This document shows positions 8,066-15,866 of a stretch of 64,000 nt of DNA, piece by piece. The stretch is from Novosphingobium profundi (GTDB lineage: Bacteria; Pseudomonadota; Alphaproteobacteria; Sphingomonadales; Sphingomonadaceae). The position numbers were made by a program, and so were the translations under genes. The notes under the pieces are model-generated. The model made no database searches and was not told the origin of the DNA. It saw only the letters and a list, made by a program, of their open reading frames with translations. How positions within the stretch are numbered: position 1 is the first letter of the stretch; each line of letters begins with the position of its first letter. The DNA is taken from positions 1 through 64,000 of the forward strand of contig NZ_JAIVLF010000007.1 in assembly GCF_020524485.1 (NCBI RefSeq), written 5' to 3'.

Positions 8066-8093
8066 TCCGAGGGCCATCGCCCTCGGGCTCCCC
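8066..8093 (-). repeat. Palindromic dispersed repeat, copy 1
   Basis: A 28-base stretch here is the exact reverse complement of 50766-50793. Its core is a perfect 8-bp palindrome with a 4-base loop (8067-8074 with 8079-8086). Outside the core a short AAGGCTTG motif is also shared, on the complementary strand at about 8100. It lies in the 266-base gap between DUF1737 and the GFA gene; nothing else in that gap is recognised. This is the behaviour of a REP-like element. Confidence 0.7.
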
Positions 8094-8161
8094 GAACCGG
8101 GCAAGCCTTGGCGTGCGCCCCCGCCCCTGTTCGGGAATGGTAAGGTCTGCCCCCGAACGAC

Positions 8162-8563
8162 CTATTCGCCCGGATAGCGTTCGAATTCGGGAAGGTCCGC
8201 GATGCCGCTCATCCAGGTGATCCGGTCCGCAACCTGGATCTGAACCTCGGGCGCCAGCACTTCGGGATCATCGAATGTAGCGATGGGCAGATCAACGAGC
8301 CCCGGCAGCACCTGCGCATTCACGAACCACAGCGGCGTGCCGCAGGTGGGGCAGAAATGGCGGATCGAAGCGCCCTCCCCGTTGTAGCGGCCAGGCTCCC
8401 CCGAAAGGATCGTGAAGCCCGCTTCGGGAAAGGCCGCCCAGGCGACCATCGGTGCGCCCGAGGACTTGCGGCAATCGGTGCAATGGCACAGCGCACGGTG
8501 CGCGGGCTCTCCCTCGACACGGTAGCGAACAGCGCCGCAACGGCACCCACCTTCGAGCTTCAT
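8162..8563 (-). CDS. GFA/CENP-V domain zinc protein
   Basis: The 133-residue protein carries the cysteine pattern of the GFA (glutathione-dependent formaldehyde-activating) fold: CRCGAVRY near the N-terminus, CHCTDCRKSSGAP, and CPTCGTPL. These bind two structural/functional zinc ions. Despite the name, most members have no proven link to formaldehyde. The frame extends nine codons further upstream, but the ATG at 8563 is preceded by a good AGGAG ribosome site and begins the conserved fold, so it is chosen. It is a single gene, 65 bases downstream of the ACT-domain gene on the same strand. Confidence 0.85.
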   Translation of the reverse strand: MKLEGGCRCGAVRYRVEGEPAHRALCHCTDCRKSSGAPMVAWAAFPEAGFTILSGEPGRYNGEGASIRHFCPTCGTPLWFVNAQVLPGLVDLPIATFDDPEVLAPEVQIQVADRITWMSGIADLPEFERYPGE

Positions 8564-8628
8564 CGGCGATTCTCCTGCAGCCCCGACCAACAGAACGTAC
8601 AGTGAACACGTAAGCCCGTAAAGCGCGA

Positions 8629-9018
8629 TCAGCCGGCCTGAAGCGCCTCCAGAACGGCGAGCGCCCGGTCCTTCTCGGAAAAGGGGACGAAGACGTGATC
8701 GTGGTGGAAGGCGGCAACCATGTTGCAGGCGATGCCGGCCTCGGCGAGCGCGGTGGAAACCGCCGCCGTCAGCCCGTGGCCATCCAGCGCAGAGTGGACC
8801 TCCAGCACGATCCGCGCCATCGGGAGCGAGGTGTCATGCCCCGCCATTTCGGCAAAGGCGAGGGGAAGGATCTGTGAGAGACCTTCCGCCTCGGCAAAGC
8901 TCGCGATGGCCTGCGTGAGCGGCGCGCCGCCAGTGCAGAAGATCCAGGTTTCGGGATCGAGCCGGGGCGACATCCCCGCGATCATCGCGCGTCCCTCGCG
9001 CACCGGCCCGTCCGTCAT
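8629..9018 (-). CDS. ACT-domain protein (DUF2241/ACT_7 type)
   Basis: The 129-residue protein has an N-terminal DUF2241-like part (PRLDPETWIFCTG) and a C-terminal ACT-like part with the very typical HSALDGHGLTAAVSTALAEA followed by GIACNMVAAFHHDHVFVP. ACT folds usually bind amino acids and regulate enzymes; the ligand of this group is not known to me. Its start codon shares one base with the hslU stop (TAATG), so it is co-transcribed with and probably translationally coupled to hslU, an arrangement that may only reflect compact packing. Confidence 0.8.
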   Translation of the reverse strand: MTDGPVREGRAMIAGMSPRLDPETWIFCTGGAPLTQAIASFAEAEGLSQILPLAFAEMAGHDTSLPMARIVLEVHSALDGHGLTAAVSTALAEAGIACNMVAAFHHDHVFVPFSEKDRALAVLEALQAG

Positions 9019-10319
9019 TACAGGATGTACTTGGAAAGATCGGCGTTACCGGCCAGGCCTTCGAGCTTCTCGCGCACGTAGGCCTCGTCGATCGTCACCG
9101 TCTCGCCGCCACGGTCCTCGGCCTCGAAGGAGAGCTCCTCGAAGAGCTTTTCCATGACCGTCTGGAGGCGGCGGGCGCCAATGTTCTCGACGCTCTCGTT
9201 CACCTGCGCGGCGATCTTGGCGACTTCGCGCACCGCGCCCTCGGTCATCTCGATGGTGAGGTCCTCGGTGCCCAGCAGCGCCTTGTACTGGGCGACCAGG
9301 TTGGCCCGCGTTTCGGACAGGATGCGCACGAAGTCCGCCTCGGTCAGCGCCTTCAATTCGACGCGGATCGGCAGGCGGCCCTGGAGTTCGGGCAGCATGT
9401 CCGAGGGCTTGGAGACGTGGAACGCGCCCGAGGCGACGAAGAGGACATGGTCGGTCTTCATCGCGCCGTACTTGGTGGCTACGGTCGTGCCCTCGATCAG
9501 CGGCAGCAGGTCGCGCTGCACGCCCTCGCGGCTGACGGTGCCGCCGCGCTGGTCGGAGACCGCGATCTTGTCGATCTCATCCAGGAAGACGATGCCGTTC
9601 TGCTCGGCATCGGCGATGGCGACGCGCTGGACATCGTCCTGATCCAGGCGCTTTTCCGATTCCTCGTCGACCAGCTTGTCCCAGGCCTCGGGCACCTTCA
9701 TCTTGCGCCGCACGGTCTTCTGGCCGCCGAACGCCTTGCCCATCATGTCGGAGAGATTGATCATCCCGACCGAGCCGCCCATGCCGGGGATCTCCATGGC
9801 GCCGCTCGGCGCGTCCTCGACCTCGATCTCGACTTCGGTGTCGTTCATCGCGTTCTGGGTGATGCGCTCGTGGAAGGCGGCGCGGGTGGCCTCGGAGGCC
9901 CCTTCGCCGACCAGCGCGTTGAGCAGGCGGTCCATCGCCGCCTTGCTGGCGGCCTCGCGCACGGATTCGCGGCGGCGTTCCTTTTCAAGGCGGATCGCTT
10001 CCTCGACGAGGTCGCGGGCGATCTGTTCGACATCGCGGCCGACATAGCCGACTTCGGTGAACTTGGTCGCTTCCACCTTCACGAAGGGCGCATCGGCCAG
10101 CTTGGCGAGGCGGCGGCTGATCTCGGTCTTGCCGCAGCCCGTGGGGCCTATCATCAGGATGTTCTTGGGCGTCACCTCATCGCGCAGGTCGGCGGAGAGG
10201 CGCTGGCGGCGCCAGCGGTTGCGCAGCGCGACCGCGACGGCCTTCTTGGCCTCGGACTGGCCGATGATGTGCTCGTCGAGCGAAGCCACGATGGCCTTGG
10301 GGGCAAGGGTGTCTTTCAT
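9018..10319 (-). CDS. hslU: ATP-dependent protease ATPase subunit HslU
   Basis: This 433-residue AAA+ unfoldase partners HslV to form the HslUV (ClpYQ) protease that degrades misfolded and regulatory proteins in the cytoplasm. The sequence shows Walker A GPTGCGKTEISRRLA near residue 54, Walker B IVFLDEIDKI near 248, the pore-type GYVGRDVE loop near residue 90, and a C-terminus ending DLSKYIL, as HslU proteins do for docking into HslV. Length matches the family. It follows hslV by 17 bases, forming the usual hslV-hslU pair. No heat-shock promoter was identified with confidence. Confidence 0.97.
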   Translation of the reverse strand: MKDTLAPKAIVASLDEHIIGQSEAKKAVAVALRNRWRRQRLSADLRDEVTPKNILMIGPTGCGKTEISRRLAKLADAPFVKVEATKFTEVGYVGRDVEQIARDLVEEAIRLEKERRRESVREAASKAAMDRLLNALVGEGASEATRAAFHERITQNAMNDTEVEIEVEDAPSGAMEIPGMGGSVGMINLSDMMGKAFGGQKTVRRKMKVPEAWDKLVDEESEKRLDQDDVQRVAIADAEQNGIVFLDEIDKIAVSDQRGGTVSREGVQRDLLPLIEGTTVATKYGAMKTDHVLFVASGAFHVSKPSDMLPELQGRLPIRVELKALTEADFVRILSETRANLVAQYKALLGTEDLTIEMTEGAVREVAKIAAQVNESVENIGARRLQTVMEKLFEELSFEAEDRGGETVTIDEAYVREKLEGLAGNADLSKYIL

Positions 10320-10336
10320 GGGTCTCTTCGCTGCAA

Positions 10337-10909
10337 TCAGATGGTTTCGACCGTCACGCGGTCGTTCGTGAAGACGCAGATGTCGGCGGCGACCTGCATG
10401 GCCTTGCGCGCGATCTGTTCGGGATCGTCCTCGTAGGCGTCGAGCGCGCGGGCCGCGGCCAGCGCGTAATTGCCGCCCGAACCGATCGAGGCGATCTGGC
10501 TGTCGCCGATGGCCTCGGGTTCGAGCACGTCGCCGTTGCCGGTGAGGATCAGCAGCGAATCGGCGTCCGCCACGATCATCAGCGCTTCCAGGTTGCGCAG
10601 GTACTTGTCGGTGCGCCAGTCCTTGGCAAGCTCGACCGCGGCGCGCATGAGCTGGCCGCGGTGCTGCTCCAGCTTGCGTTCAAGACGCTCGAACAGGGTG
10701 AAGGCATCGGCCGTCGCGCCGGCGAAGCCGCCGATGACCTTGCCGCCCTCACCGATGCGCCGGACCTTGCGCGCGTTGGGCTTCATGACGGTGTTGCCCA
10801 TGGAGACCTGACCGTCTCCGGCGATCACCGTACGCCCGCCCTTGCGCACGCCGATGATCGTCGTCCCATGCCACTGTACCAGGCCGTGGCTCGCTGCATC
10901 GCTATTCAT
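10337..10909 (-). CDS. hslV: ATP-dependent protease peptidase subunit HslV
   Basis: HslV is the threonine peptidase of the HslUV complex. The 190-residue protein starts with a short propeptide; the sequence HGTTIIGVRKGG places the catalytic N-terminal Thr at residue 16 or so, exposed by self-cleavage. Further hallmarks are VIAGDGQVSMGNTVMK and GSGGNYALAAARAL. The frame continues upstream, but the ATG at 10909 gives the family's usual short leader, though its ribosome site is poor. hslU follows 17 bases downstream. Upstream lies the bamE terminator, so the promoter must lie between 10910 and about 10985. Confidence 0.96.
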   Translation of the reverse strand: MNSDAASHGLVQWHGTTIIGVRKGGRTVIAGDGQVSMGNTVMKPNARKVRRIGEGGKVIGGFAGATADAFTLFERLERKLEQHRGQLMRAAVELAKDWRTDKYLRNLEALMIVADADSLLILTGNGDVLEPEAIGDSQIASIGSGGNYALAAARALDAYEDDPEQIARKAMQVAADICVFTNDRVTVETI

Positions 10910-10983
10910 GGGCGAGGATATATGCCCGCATGTGTGCCGTTCAAGACATAGCCTGCGCCCGATTGCACGCCCCCCACGCAAAA

Positions 10984-11012
10984 GGCGCGCGGGAGTGTGC
11001 ATCCCGCGCGCC
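10984..11012 (-). terminator. Intrinsic terminator after bamE
   Basis: A perfect 11-bp GC stem (10984-10994 with 11002-11012) is flanked by an A-run on the plus strand at 10980-10983, which reads as TTTT after the stem on the minus strand. It ends the bamE transcript before hslV. Confidence 0.75.
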
Positions 11013-11064
11013 TTTGCAATGGATCTGCGGCCCCTTCGAGGCCGCGCTCTTCAAGCCGGAACGA

Positions 11065-11559
11065 TCAGCTGCCGTTCGGACCCGGGCCCTGCGGTGCCTG
11101 ACCGCCGCCCATGCCGCCGGTGCCCACCGCGCCGATGTTGCCGAACAGGTCTTCGAGCAGCGTGCGGTGACGGCCCAGCGTAGGCGTCTTGTCGCCGTTG
11201 GGGCTGATGCGGGCGACCTGCTCCATGCCGCGGCGCTGGACGTCCAGCACGTTGTCGTTGGCGTCGAACTGGACACGGAACACGGTCTGCTGATCGGTGC
11301 GCGGCTTGCGGAACGCGGGCGTCTTCACCGTCTGCGAGACATAGTACCAGTCCTTGGCGCCGAACTGGCTTTCAAAGGTCGGACGGCCCAGCGTGCGCTC
11401 CACCGACTGGCGGTTGTCGACGCCCGGCTGCACCGAATCGACCAGCGTCTGATCCACGATGTACCCGCGATGGTCCTTGATCGAGCTGCAGCCCGCGACC
11501 AGCGCGCCAAGCGCGAGGAGCGCCCCTGCCGACCTGAGCTTCAAACCACGGTTACCCAT
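11065..11559 (-). CDS. bamE: Outer membrane assembly lipoprotein BamE (OmlA/SmpA)
   Basis: This 164-residue lipoprotein belongs to the BAM complex that inserts beta-barrel proteins into the outer membrane. A lipoprotein signal ends in LVAGC with the lipidated Cys at residue 24. The BamE core follows (GYIVDQTLVDSVQPGVDNRQ, LGRPTFES, DWYYVSQ), with a Gly/Pro-rich tail. The frame is open further upstream, but the ATG at 11559 places the signal peptide correctly. It is divergent from the bc1 chaperone gene, an order often seen in Sphingomonadales and Rhizobiales, and ends in a clear terminator. Confidence 0.92.
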   Translation of the reverse strand: MGNRGLKLRSAGALLALGALVAGCSSIKDHRGYIVDQTLVDSVQPGVDNRQSVERTLGRPTFESQFGAKDWYYVSQTVKTPAFRKPRTDQQTVFRVQFDANDNVLDVQRRGMEQVARISPNGDKTPTLGRHRTLLEDLFGNIGAVGTGGMGGGQAPQGPGPNGS

Positions 11560-11751
11560 CACTACACTCCAAAACCTCGGGGACATGGCGGGCAAGGATC
11601 CTTGCCAGCGCGCCTGCCGCCCATGTATCGGCATCAGGCCTTAAGGCCCCGAAAGCGCGTGCGCAATGGCTGTGCGCCCAAAGGGACCCGATTTGCACGG
11701 CCTTGGCCAGTGCCGATTGAATTGCCGCTGAACGAAGGAGTGCTCTGCCCC

Positions 11752-12291
11752 GTGTCGTTGTTTTCCCGCCTCATGGGCACACGCAAGGCGCCGCGCACCG
11801 ACATGCGCCCGCTCTGGCACCGCCTCGTGGAAATTGCCCGCGAGGAACACTGGTACGCGCGCGAAGGCGTTGCCGACACGGTGTCGGGCCGTTTCGATGC
11901 GGTGACACTGGTGATGGCGCTTATCATGCTGCGCATGGAACGCGCCGCACTCGACGCCGAGGCCCCTGCCCCGCTGATCGATGCCTCCGCGCGCCTCACC
12001 GAACTGTTCGTCGAGGACATGGACGGCCAGCTGCGCCAGTCGGGCGTGGGCGATCTGGTCGTGGGCAAGCGCATGGGCAAGCTGGTGAGCGTCCTTGGCG
12101 GGCGCATCGGCGCGCTGCGTGACGCGCTTGCCCCGGACAGCGACACCGCGCTCGAGGACGTCCTCGCGCGCAACGTGACCCTGAACGAAGGCGCTTCAAC
12201 GGCGGCACTGGCCGAAGCCGTGCGCGCACTTCACACCACCTTCCAGTCCCTGTCCGACGACGACCTGCTAGCCGCAAGGATTGCGCGATGA
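11752..12291 (+). CDS. Ubiquinol-cytochrome c chaperone (CBP3 family)
   Basis: The 179-residue protein matches the ubiquinol-cytochrome c chaperone family (HWYAREGVADTVSGRFD, LTELFVEDMDGQLRQSGVGDLVVGKRMGKL). It assists assembly of the cytochrome bc1 complex (mitochondrial CBP3/UQCC1). The GTG at 11752 is chosen because AAGGAG lies 11 bases upstream; an ATG seven codons later is possible. The last codons overlap the DUF177 start as ATGA. It is soluble, without a signal peptide, and should act at the cytoplasmic side of the inner membrane. The pairing with DUF177 is common in Alphaproteobacteria. Confidence 0.88.
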   Translation: MSLFSRLMGTRKAPRTDMRPLWHRLVEIAREEHWYAREGVADTVSGRFDAVTLVMALIMLRMERAALDAEAPAPLIDASARLTELFVEDMDGQLRQSGVGDLVVGKRMGKLVSVLGGRIGALRDALAPDSDTALEDVLARNVTLNEGASTAALAEAVRALHTTFQSLSDDDLLAARIAR

Positions 12292-12842
12292 CTTCTTCCC
12301 CCGACACCCCCACTTCCGGCCCCACCCCGGCCCCTGAATTCTCGCACACGGTCGACGTGCGCCAGGTCGAAGGGCTGGCCCCGCGCCTGGAAGCGAACGA
12401 GACCGAGCGCGCCGCGCTGGCCAAACGCTTTGGCCTGGTGCGCCTCGACAGGCTGGTCGCCCAGCTTGAACTGAGCCGCAAGGAGCGCACCGTCTCGGTG
12501 AAGGGAACGCTTGATGCCGCCTGGGTGCAGACCTGCGCGATTTCGGCCGATGAACTTCCCGTGGAGATTTCGGGCGAGCCCATCGAGGTGCGCTTCGTGC
12601 CCCAGCTGACCGGCTATGCGCCCGATGCCGAGATCGAGCTCGACAGCGACGAACTTGATGAAATCGAATATTCCGGGACCTACATCGATCTTGGTGAAGC
12701 GGTCGCGCAGTCGCTCGCGCTCTCGATCGACCCGTACCTGACCGGCCCCGACGCCGAAGCCGCGCGCGCCGAAGCGGGCCTGTCGAGCCCGGAAGACAAC
12801 AGCCCCTTTGCCGCGCTCAAGGGCCTCACCGGCAAGGACTGA
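12288..12842 (+). CDS. YceD-like DUF177 protein
   Basis: The 184-residue protein fits DUF177, with a central Cys segment (AAWVQTCAISADEL), an acidic patch and IDLGEAVAQSLALSIDPY near the C-terminus. Bacterial YceD proteins usually neighbour rpmF and plsX and are linked to 23S rRNA accumulation. Here the partner is the bc1 chaperone instead, which is the usual alphaproteobacterial arrangement. The start overlaps the stop of the preceding gene (ATGA), and a strong bidirectional terminator follows 20 bases after the stop codon. Confidence 0.85.
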   Translation: MTSSPDTPTSGPTPAPEFSHTVDVRQVEGLAPRLEANETERAALAKRFGLVRLDRLVAQLELSRKERTVSVKGTLDAAWVQTCAISADELPVEISGEPIEVRFVPQLTGYAPDAEIELDSDELDEIEYSGTYIDLGEAVAQSLALSIDPYLTGPDAEAARAEAGLSSPEDNSPFAALKGLTGKD

Positions 12843-12862
12843 GCCGGGCGGCCAGCCTGAAC

Positions 12863-12904
12863 GCAAAAAGGGCGGGATACCCTGTGGTGCCCCGCCCTTT
12901 TTGC
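12863..12904. terminator. Bidirectional intrinsic terminator
   Basis: A perfect 14-bp stem (12863-12876 with 12891-12904) has an A-run in one arm and a T-run in the other. It separates the forward DUF177 gene from the reverse ssb gene and can serve both. Confidence 0.88.
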
Positions 12905-12923
12905 TTTGTGATCGGAGCTTCGA

Positions 12924-13541
12924 TCAGAACGGAATATCGTCGTCCAGATCGTCGCCGAAACCGCCGCCCGAGGAGGACGAGGACGAACCGCCGCTGCGGC
13001 CCCAGTCGCTGCCGCCCGAGGACGCGCCGCCACCCGAGGAACCGCCGCCCCAGCTGTCGCCGCCGCCCGACGAACCACCCGAACGGCCCCAGTCGCCGCC
13101 GCCCGAAGACGAGCCGCCACCGCCGCCCCAGCTGTCGCCGCCCGAGCTGCCGCCCATGCCGCCACCGCTGCGCTGGCCACCGCCGCCGCCCGCGCTGTCG
13201 AGCATGGTCAGCACGCCGCCCATGCCCGCGACCGAGATCTCGGTGGTGTAGCGGTCATTGCCGTCGCGGTCCTGCCACTTGCGGGTACGCAGCTGACCTT
13301 CGATGTAGACCTTCGAGCCCTTGCGCAGGAAACGCTCGGCGACGCCAACGAGGCCGTCGGACTGGAGCACGACCTGGTGCCACTCGGTACGCTCGCGGCG
13401 TTCGCCGGTCTGGCGGTCCTTCCAGGTTTCCGAGGTCGCGATGCGCAGGTTCGCCACGCGCCCGCCGTTCTGGAACGACTTCACTTCGGGGTCGGCCCCG
13501 AGGTTGCCGACGAGGATGACCTTGTTGACGCTGCCTGCCAT
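12924..13541 (-). CDS. ssb: Single-stranded DNA-binding protein
   Basis: The 205-residue protein has an N-terminal OB fold (AGSVNKVILVGNLGADPEVK, WKDRQTGERRERTEWHQVV, VYIEGQLRTRKWQD), a long Gly/Ser/Asp-rich linker from about residue 115, and the acidic tip DDDIPF that recruits partner proteins. It coats single-stranded DNA in replication and repair. The linker is built of near-identical GGGSSGGG/DWGRSGG units and is longer than in E. coli SSB (178 residues). It is transcribed alone. Confidence 0.97.
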   Translation of the reverse strand: MAGSVNKVILVGNLGADPEVKSFQNGGRVANLRIATSETWKDRQTGERRERTEWHQVVLQSDGLVGVAERFLRKGSKVYIEGQLRTRKWQDRDGNDRYTTEISVAGMGGVLTMLDSAGGGGGQRSGGGMGGSSGGDSWGGGGGSSSGGGDWGRSGGSSGGGDSWGGGSSGGGASSGGSDWGRSGGSSSSSSGGGFGDDLDDDIPF

Positions 13542-13646
13542 GGATGAATCGCTTTCTTCTGAATTTCGGCCACCGGAGTTAGCGAATGGCTGCCCGGGAC
13601 GCGAGTCGTGCGCCCCGGTTTTTAACAGCCCTGCCTGAATTGCGGT

Positions 13647-15488
13647 CTAGAGCCCGGCCCAGACCGCCAGCCAGTACGTCGCCCCGGCCGCCACGTAGGC
13701 AAGGCCGAAGAGGTAGGCGAGCATGAAGGTCGGCCATTTCCAGCCATTGGTCTCGCGCCGGGTCACGGCGATGGTCGACATGCACTGGGGCGCAAAGACG
13801 AACCAGGCCAGGAACGCGAGCGCCATCGGCAGGGTCCAGCGGCCCTTGAGCTGTTCGCCCAGTTCGGCCGCTTCCTCGTCCTCGTCGCTGGCATCGACCG
13901 CGTAGGTCGTCGCCAGCGAGGAGACCGCCACTTCGCGCGCGGCCATCGCCGGGATGAGCGCGAGGGCCATGTCGCGGTTGAAGCCGATCGGCTCGACCAC
14001 CACGGCCAGGCCATTGGCGATCTTGCCCGCGAACGAGGCATCGACCTGGCTCTGCCCGGGTTCGGCGCGCGGGAAGCTCAGCATGATCCACAGGACCACG
14101 GTGACCATGAAGATGATCGTGCCCGCGCGGCGCAGGAAGATCCACGCGCGCTGCCAAAGGCCCAGCAGCAGGTCGCCCGGCCGGGGCAGCTGGTACTTGG
14201 GCAGCTCCATGATGAAGCCCGAGGCCGCGCCCTTGGTCACCGAACGGCGCAGGATCAGCGCAACTAGCATCGCGCCCAGCACGCCCGCGACATAGAGCGC
14301 GAAAAGCACGAGGCCCTGCAGGCCCACGCCCCAGCCCACGCTCTCGTTCGGGATGAAGGCGGCAATGATGACGGCATAGACCGGCAGGCGCGCCGAACAG
14401 GTCATCATCGGGGCAATCAGGATCGTGGTCAGCCGGTCCTTGGGATCGGTGATCGAACGGGTCGCCATGATGCCCGGAATGGCGCAGGCAAAGCTGGAGA
14501 GCAGCGGAATGAAGCTGCGCCCGGAAAGGCCCACGCTCGCCATCATGCGATCCATCAGGAAGGCCGCACGCGCCATGTAGCCCGAGGCTTCCATGGCGAG
14601 GATGAAGGCGAAGAGGATGACGATCTGGGGCAGGAACACCACCACCGAGCCCACGCCCGAAATGATGCCCTCGGTCAGGAGATCGCGCACGAAACTCGCG
14701 GGCATGAGGCCCGTGACCGCGTCGTGCAGCGCGCCCACGCCCGCCTCCAGCGCGTCGGCAAAGGGCGTGGCCCAGGCGAAGACCGCCTGGAAGATCACGA
14801 ACAGGAGCGCGAACAGCACGAAGGGCCCGGCCCAGGGATTGAGCAGGACCGAATCGAGACGCGCGTGCAGGCGGCGCTGGCGGGTTTCCGACAGGATCGC
14901 GCCGTTTGCCATCGCGTGCGCGGCCACGCGCCGCTCGGTCTCGCCGATCTCGGTAAGGCTCGGGCCCGGTTCGCGAAGCCCGGCTGAAGACGCGGCTTCG
15001 GCGAGCTCGGTCAGGCCGCGGCGGCGCACCGCCACGGTCGGTACGACCCGCACGCCCAGCTCTTCCTCCAGCACGGCAGGATCGAGCACGAGCCCGTCGC
15101 GCTCGGCCAGATCGACCATGTTGAGCGCGATCACGGTGGGCTTGCCCAGCGCGAGCAGTTCCTGTGCGAAGACGAGGTGCTGTTCCAGGTTCGAGGCGTC
15201 GAGGACGACGACCAGCACATCGGGCTCGGCCTCGCCGGGAAATTCGCCGCGGATGACCTTGGAGGTCACTTCCTCATCGGGGCTCGTCGCATCGAGGCCA
15301 TAGGCGCCGGGAAGGTCGGTCAGCTCGACCGGCTCGCCGGTCGGCAGGATTAGGCGGCCCGACTTGCGCTCCACGGTAACGCCCGGATAATTGGCGATCT
15401 TCTGGCGCGCGCCGGTCAGAGCGTTGAACAGCGCGCTCTTGCCGGCATTGGGATTTCCGACGAGGGCAATCTTGCGGGGGCGGCTCAT
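13647..15488 (-). CDS. feoB: Ferrous iron transport protein B
   Basis: FeoB is the inner-membrane Fe(II) uptake protein. The 613-residue sequence has an N-terminal G domain with G1 GNPNAGKSALFNALTG (residues 11-26), G3 DLPGAYGLD and G4 NMVD. A membrane domain with Gate and FeoB_C segments follows (YMARAAFLMDRMM, IPLLSSFACAIPGIM). It is shorter than the E. coli protein (773) but typical for Alphaproteobacteria. It overlaps feoA by four bases (ATGA). The membrane helices continue to the C-terminus, so FeoC is not fused to it, and no feoC gene follows. Confidence 0.96.
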   Translation of the reverse strand: MSRPRKIALVGNPNAGKSALFNALTGARQKIANYPGVTVERKSGRLILPTGEPVELTDLPGAYGLDATSPDEEVTSKVIRGEFPGEAEPDVLVVVLDASNLEQHLVFAQELLALGKPTVIALNMVDLAERDGLVLDPAVLEEELGVRVVPTVAVRRRGLTELAEAASSAGLREPGPSLTEIGETERRVAAHAMANGAILSETRQRRLHARLDSVLLNPWAGPFVLFALLFVIFQAVFAWATPFADALEAGVGALHDAVTGLMPASFVRDLLTEGIISGVGSVVVFLPQIVILFAFILAMEASGYMARAAFLMDRMMASVGLSGRSFIPLLSSFACAIPGIMATRSITDPKDRLTTILIAPMMTCSARLPVYAVIIAAFIPNESVGWGVGLQGLVLFALYVAGVLGAMLVALILRRSVTKGAASGFIMELPKYQLPRPGDLLLGLWQRAWIFLRRAGTIIFMVTVVLWIMLSFPRAEPGQSQVDASFAGKIANGLAVVVEPIGFNRDMALALIPAMAAREVAVSSLATTYAVDASDEDEEAAELGEQLKGRWTLPMALAFLAWFVFAPQCMSTIAVTRRETNGWKWPTFMLAYLFGLAYVAAGATYWLAVWAGL

Positions 15489-15739
15489 GCCTTGGTGCTC
15501 TCCAGATCGCTTACCTCGATCGCGGCGGCGTGGGCGCGGCGCACCGCGACGACCATGCGCCCGATGCGCAGCGCGATGGGGTCACGCCCGCCGAACACGC
15601 CGCGCTGCGACACCGAAACCTGCGCGCCGGTATCGACGCCCAGCGCGCGCAGACGCCGCGCTTCCTCGGGGACGAGCTGGTCCCAGTCGACCGCAACGAT
15701 GCGGACCTTCTGATCGATGGGTTGTTGATCGAGAGTCAT
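15485..15739 (-). CDS. feoA: Ferrous iron transport protein A
   Basis: The 84-residue SH3-like protein is the cytosolic partner of FeoB. It shows LRALGVDTGAQVSVSQRGVFGGRDPIALRIG, split here only by family variation, the usual FeoA core. The ATG at 15739 is taken because it begins the domain; the frame is open for another 22 codons upstream through the putative iron-responsive operator, which argues against a longer protein. The stop overlaps feoB. An inverted repeat 30 bases upstream of the start is a candidate Fur site. Confidence 0.92.
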   Translation of the reverse strand: MTLDQQPIDQKVRIVAVDWDQLVPEEARRLRALGVDTGAQVSVSQRGVFGGRDPIALRIGRMVVAVRRAHAAAIEVSDLESTKA

Positions 15740-15768
15740 AAGATGGCGCTGCCAGATTAGAGGCTTCT

Positions 15769-15785
15769 TTGCAACTGCTTCGCAA
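15769..15785 (-). promoter_or_regulatory. Candidate Fur/iron-responsive operator for feoAB
   Basis: On the minus strand this reads TTGCGAAGCAGTTGCAA, an interrupted dyad with TTGC at one end and GCAA at the other, and it lies 30 bases upstream of the feoA start. Alphaproteobacterial Fur sites are often of the TGCNA-type dyad, and feo operons are classical Fur targets. The assignment rests on position and symmetry only. Confidence 0.4.
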
Positions 15786-15822
15786 TAAGCGGGGCGCCAT
15801 GTCATGGACCGAAATCAAATCT

Positions 15823-15850
15823 TGCAGGCGCGCAACATGGCGCGCCTGCA
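15823..15850 (-). terminator. Intrinsic terminator after COQ9
   Basis: A perfect 11-bp stem (15823-15833 with 15840-15850, 6-base loop) lies 16 bases past the COQ9 stop. On the minus strand it is followed by the T-rich AGATTTGATTT. Confidence 0.7.
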
Positions 15851-15866
15851 GACGCGGATGCCGGTG

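Noticed and set aside
10930..11751. N-terminal extension of the bc1 chaperone frame
   Set aside because: The open frame runs back through bamE and its terminator. The GTG at 11752 with AAGGAG begins the conserved protein.
12924..13230. Short-period repeats in the ssb gene as a possible CRISPR or satellite
   Set aside because: They encode the Gly/Ser-rich linker of SSB, in frame, and have no unique spacers.
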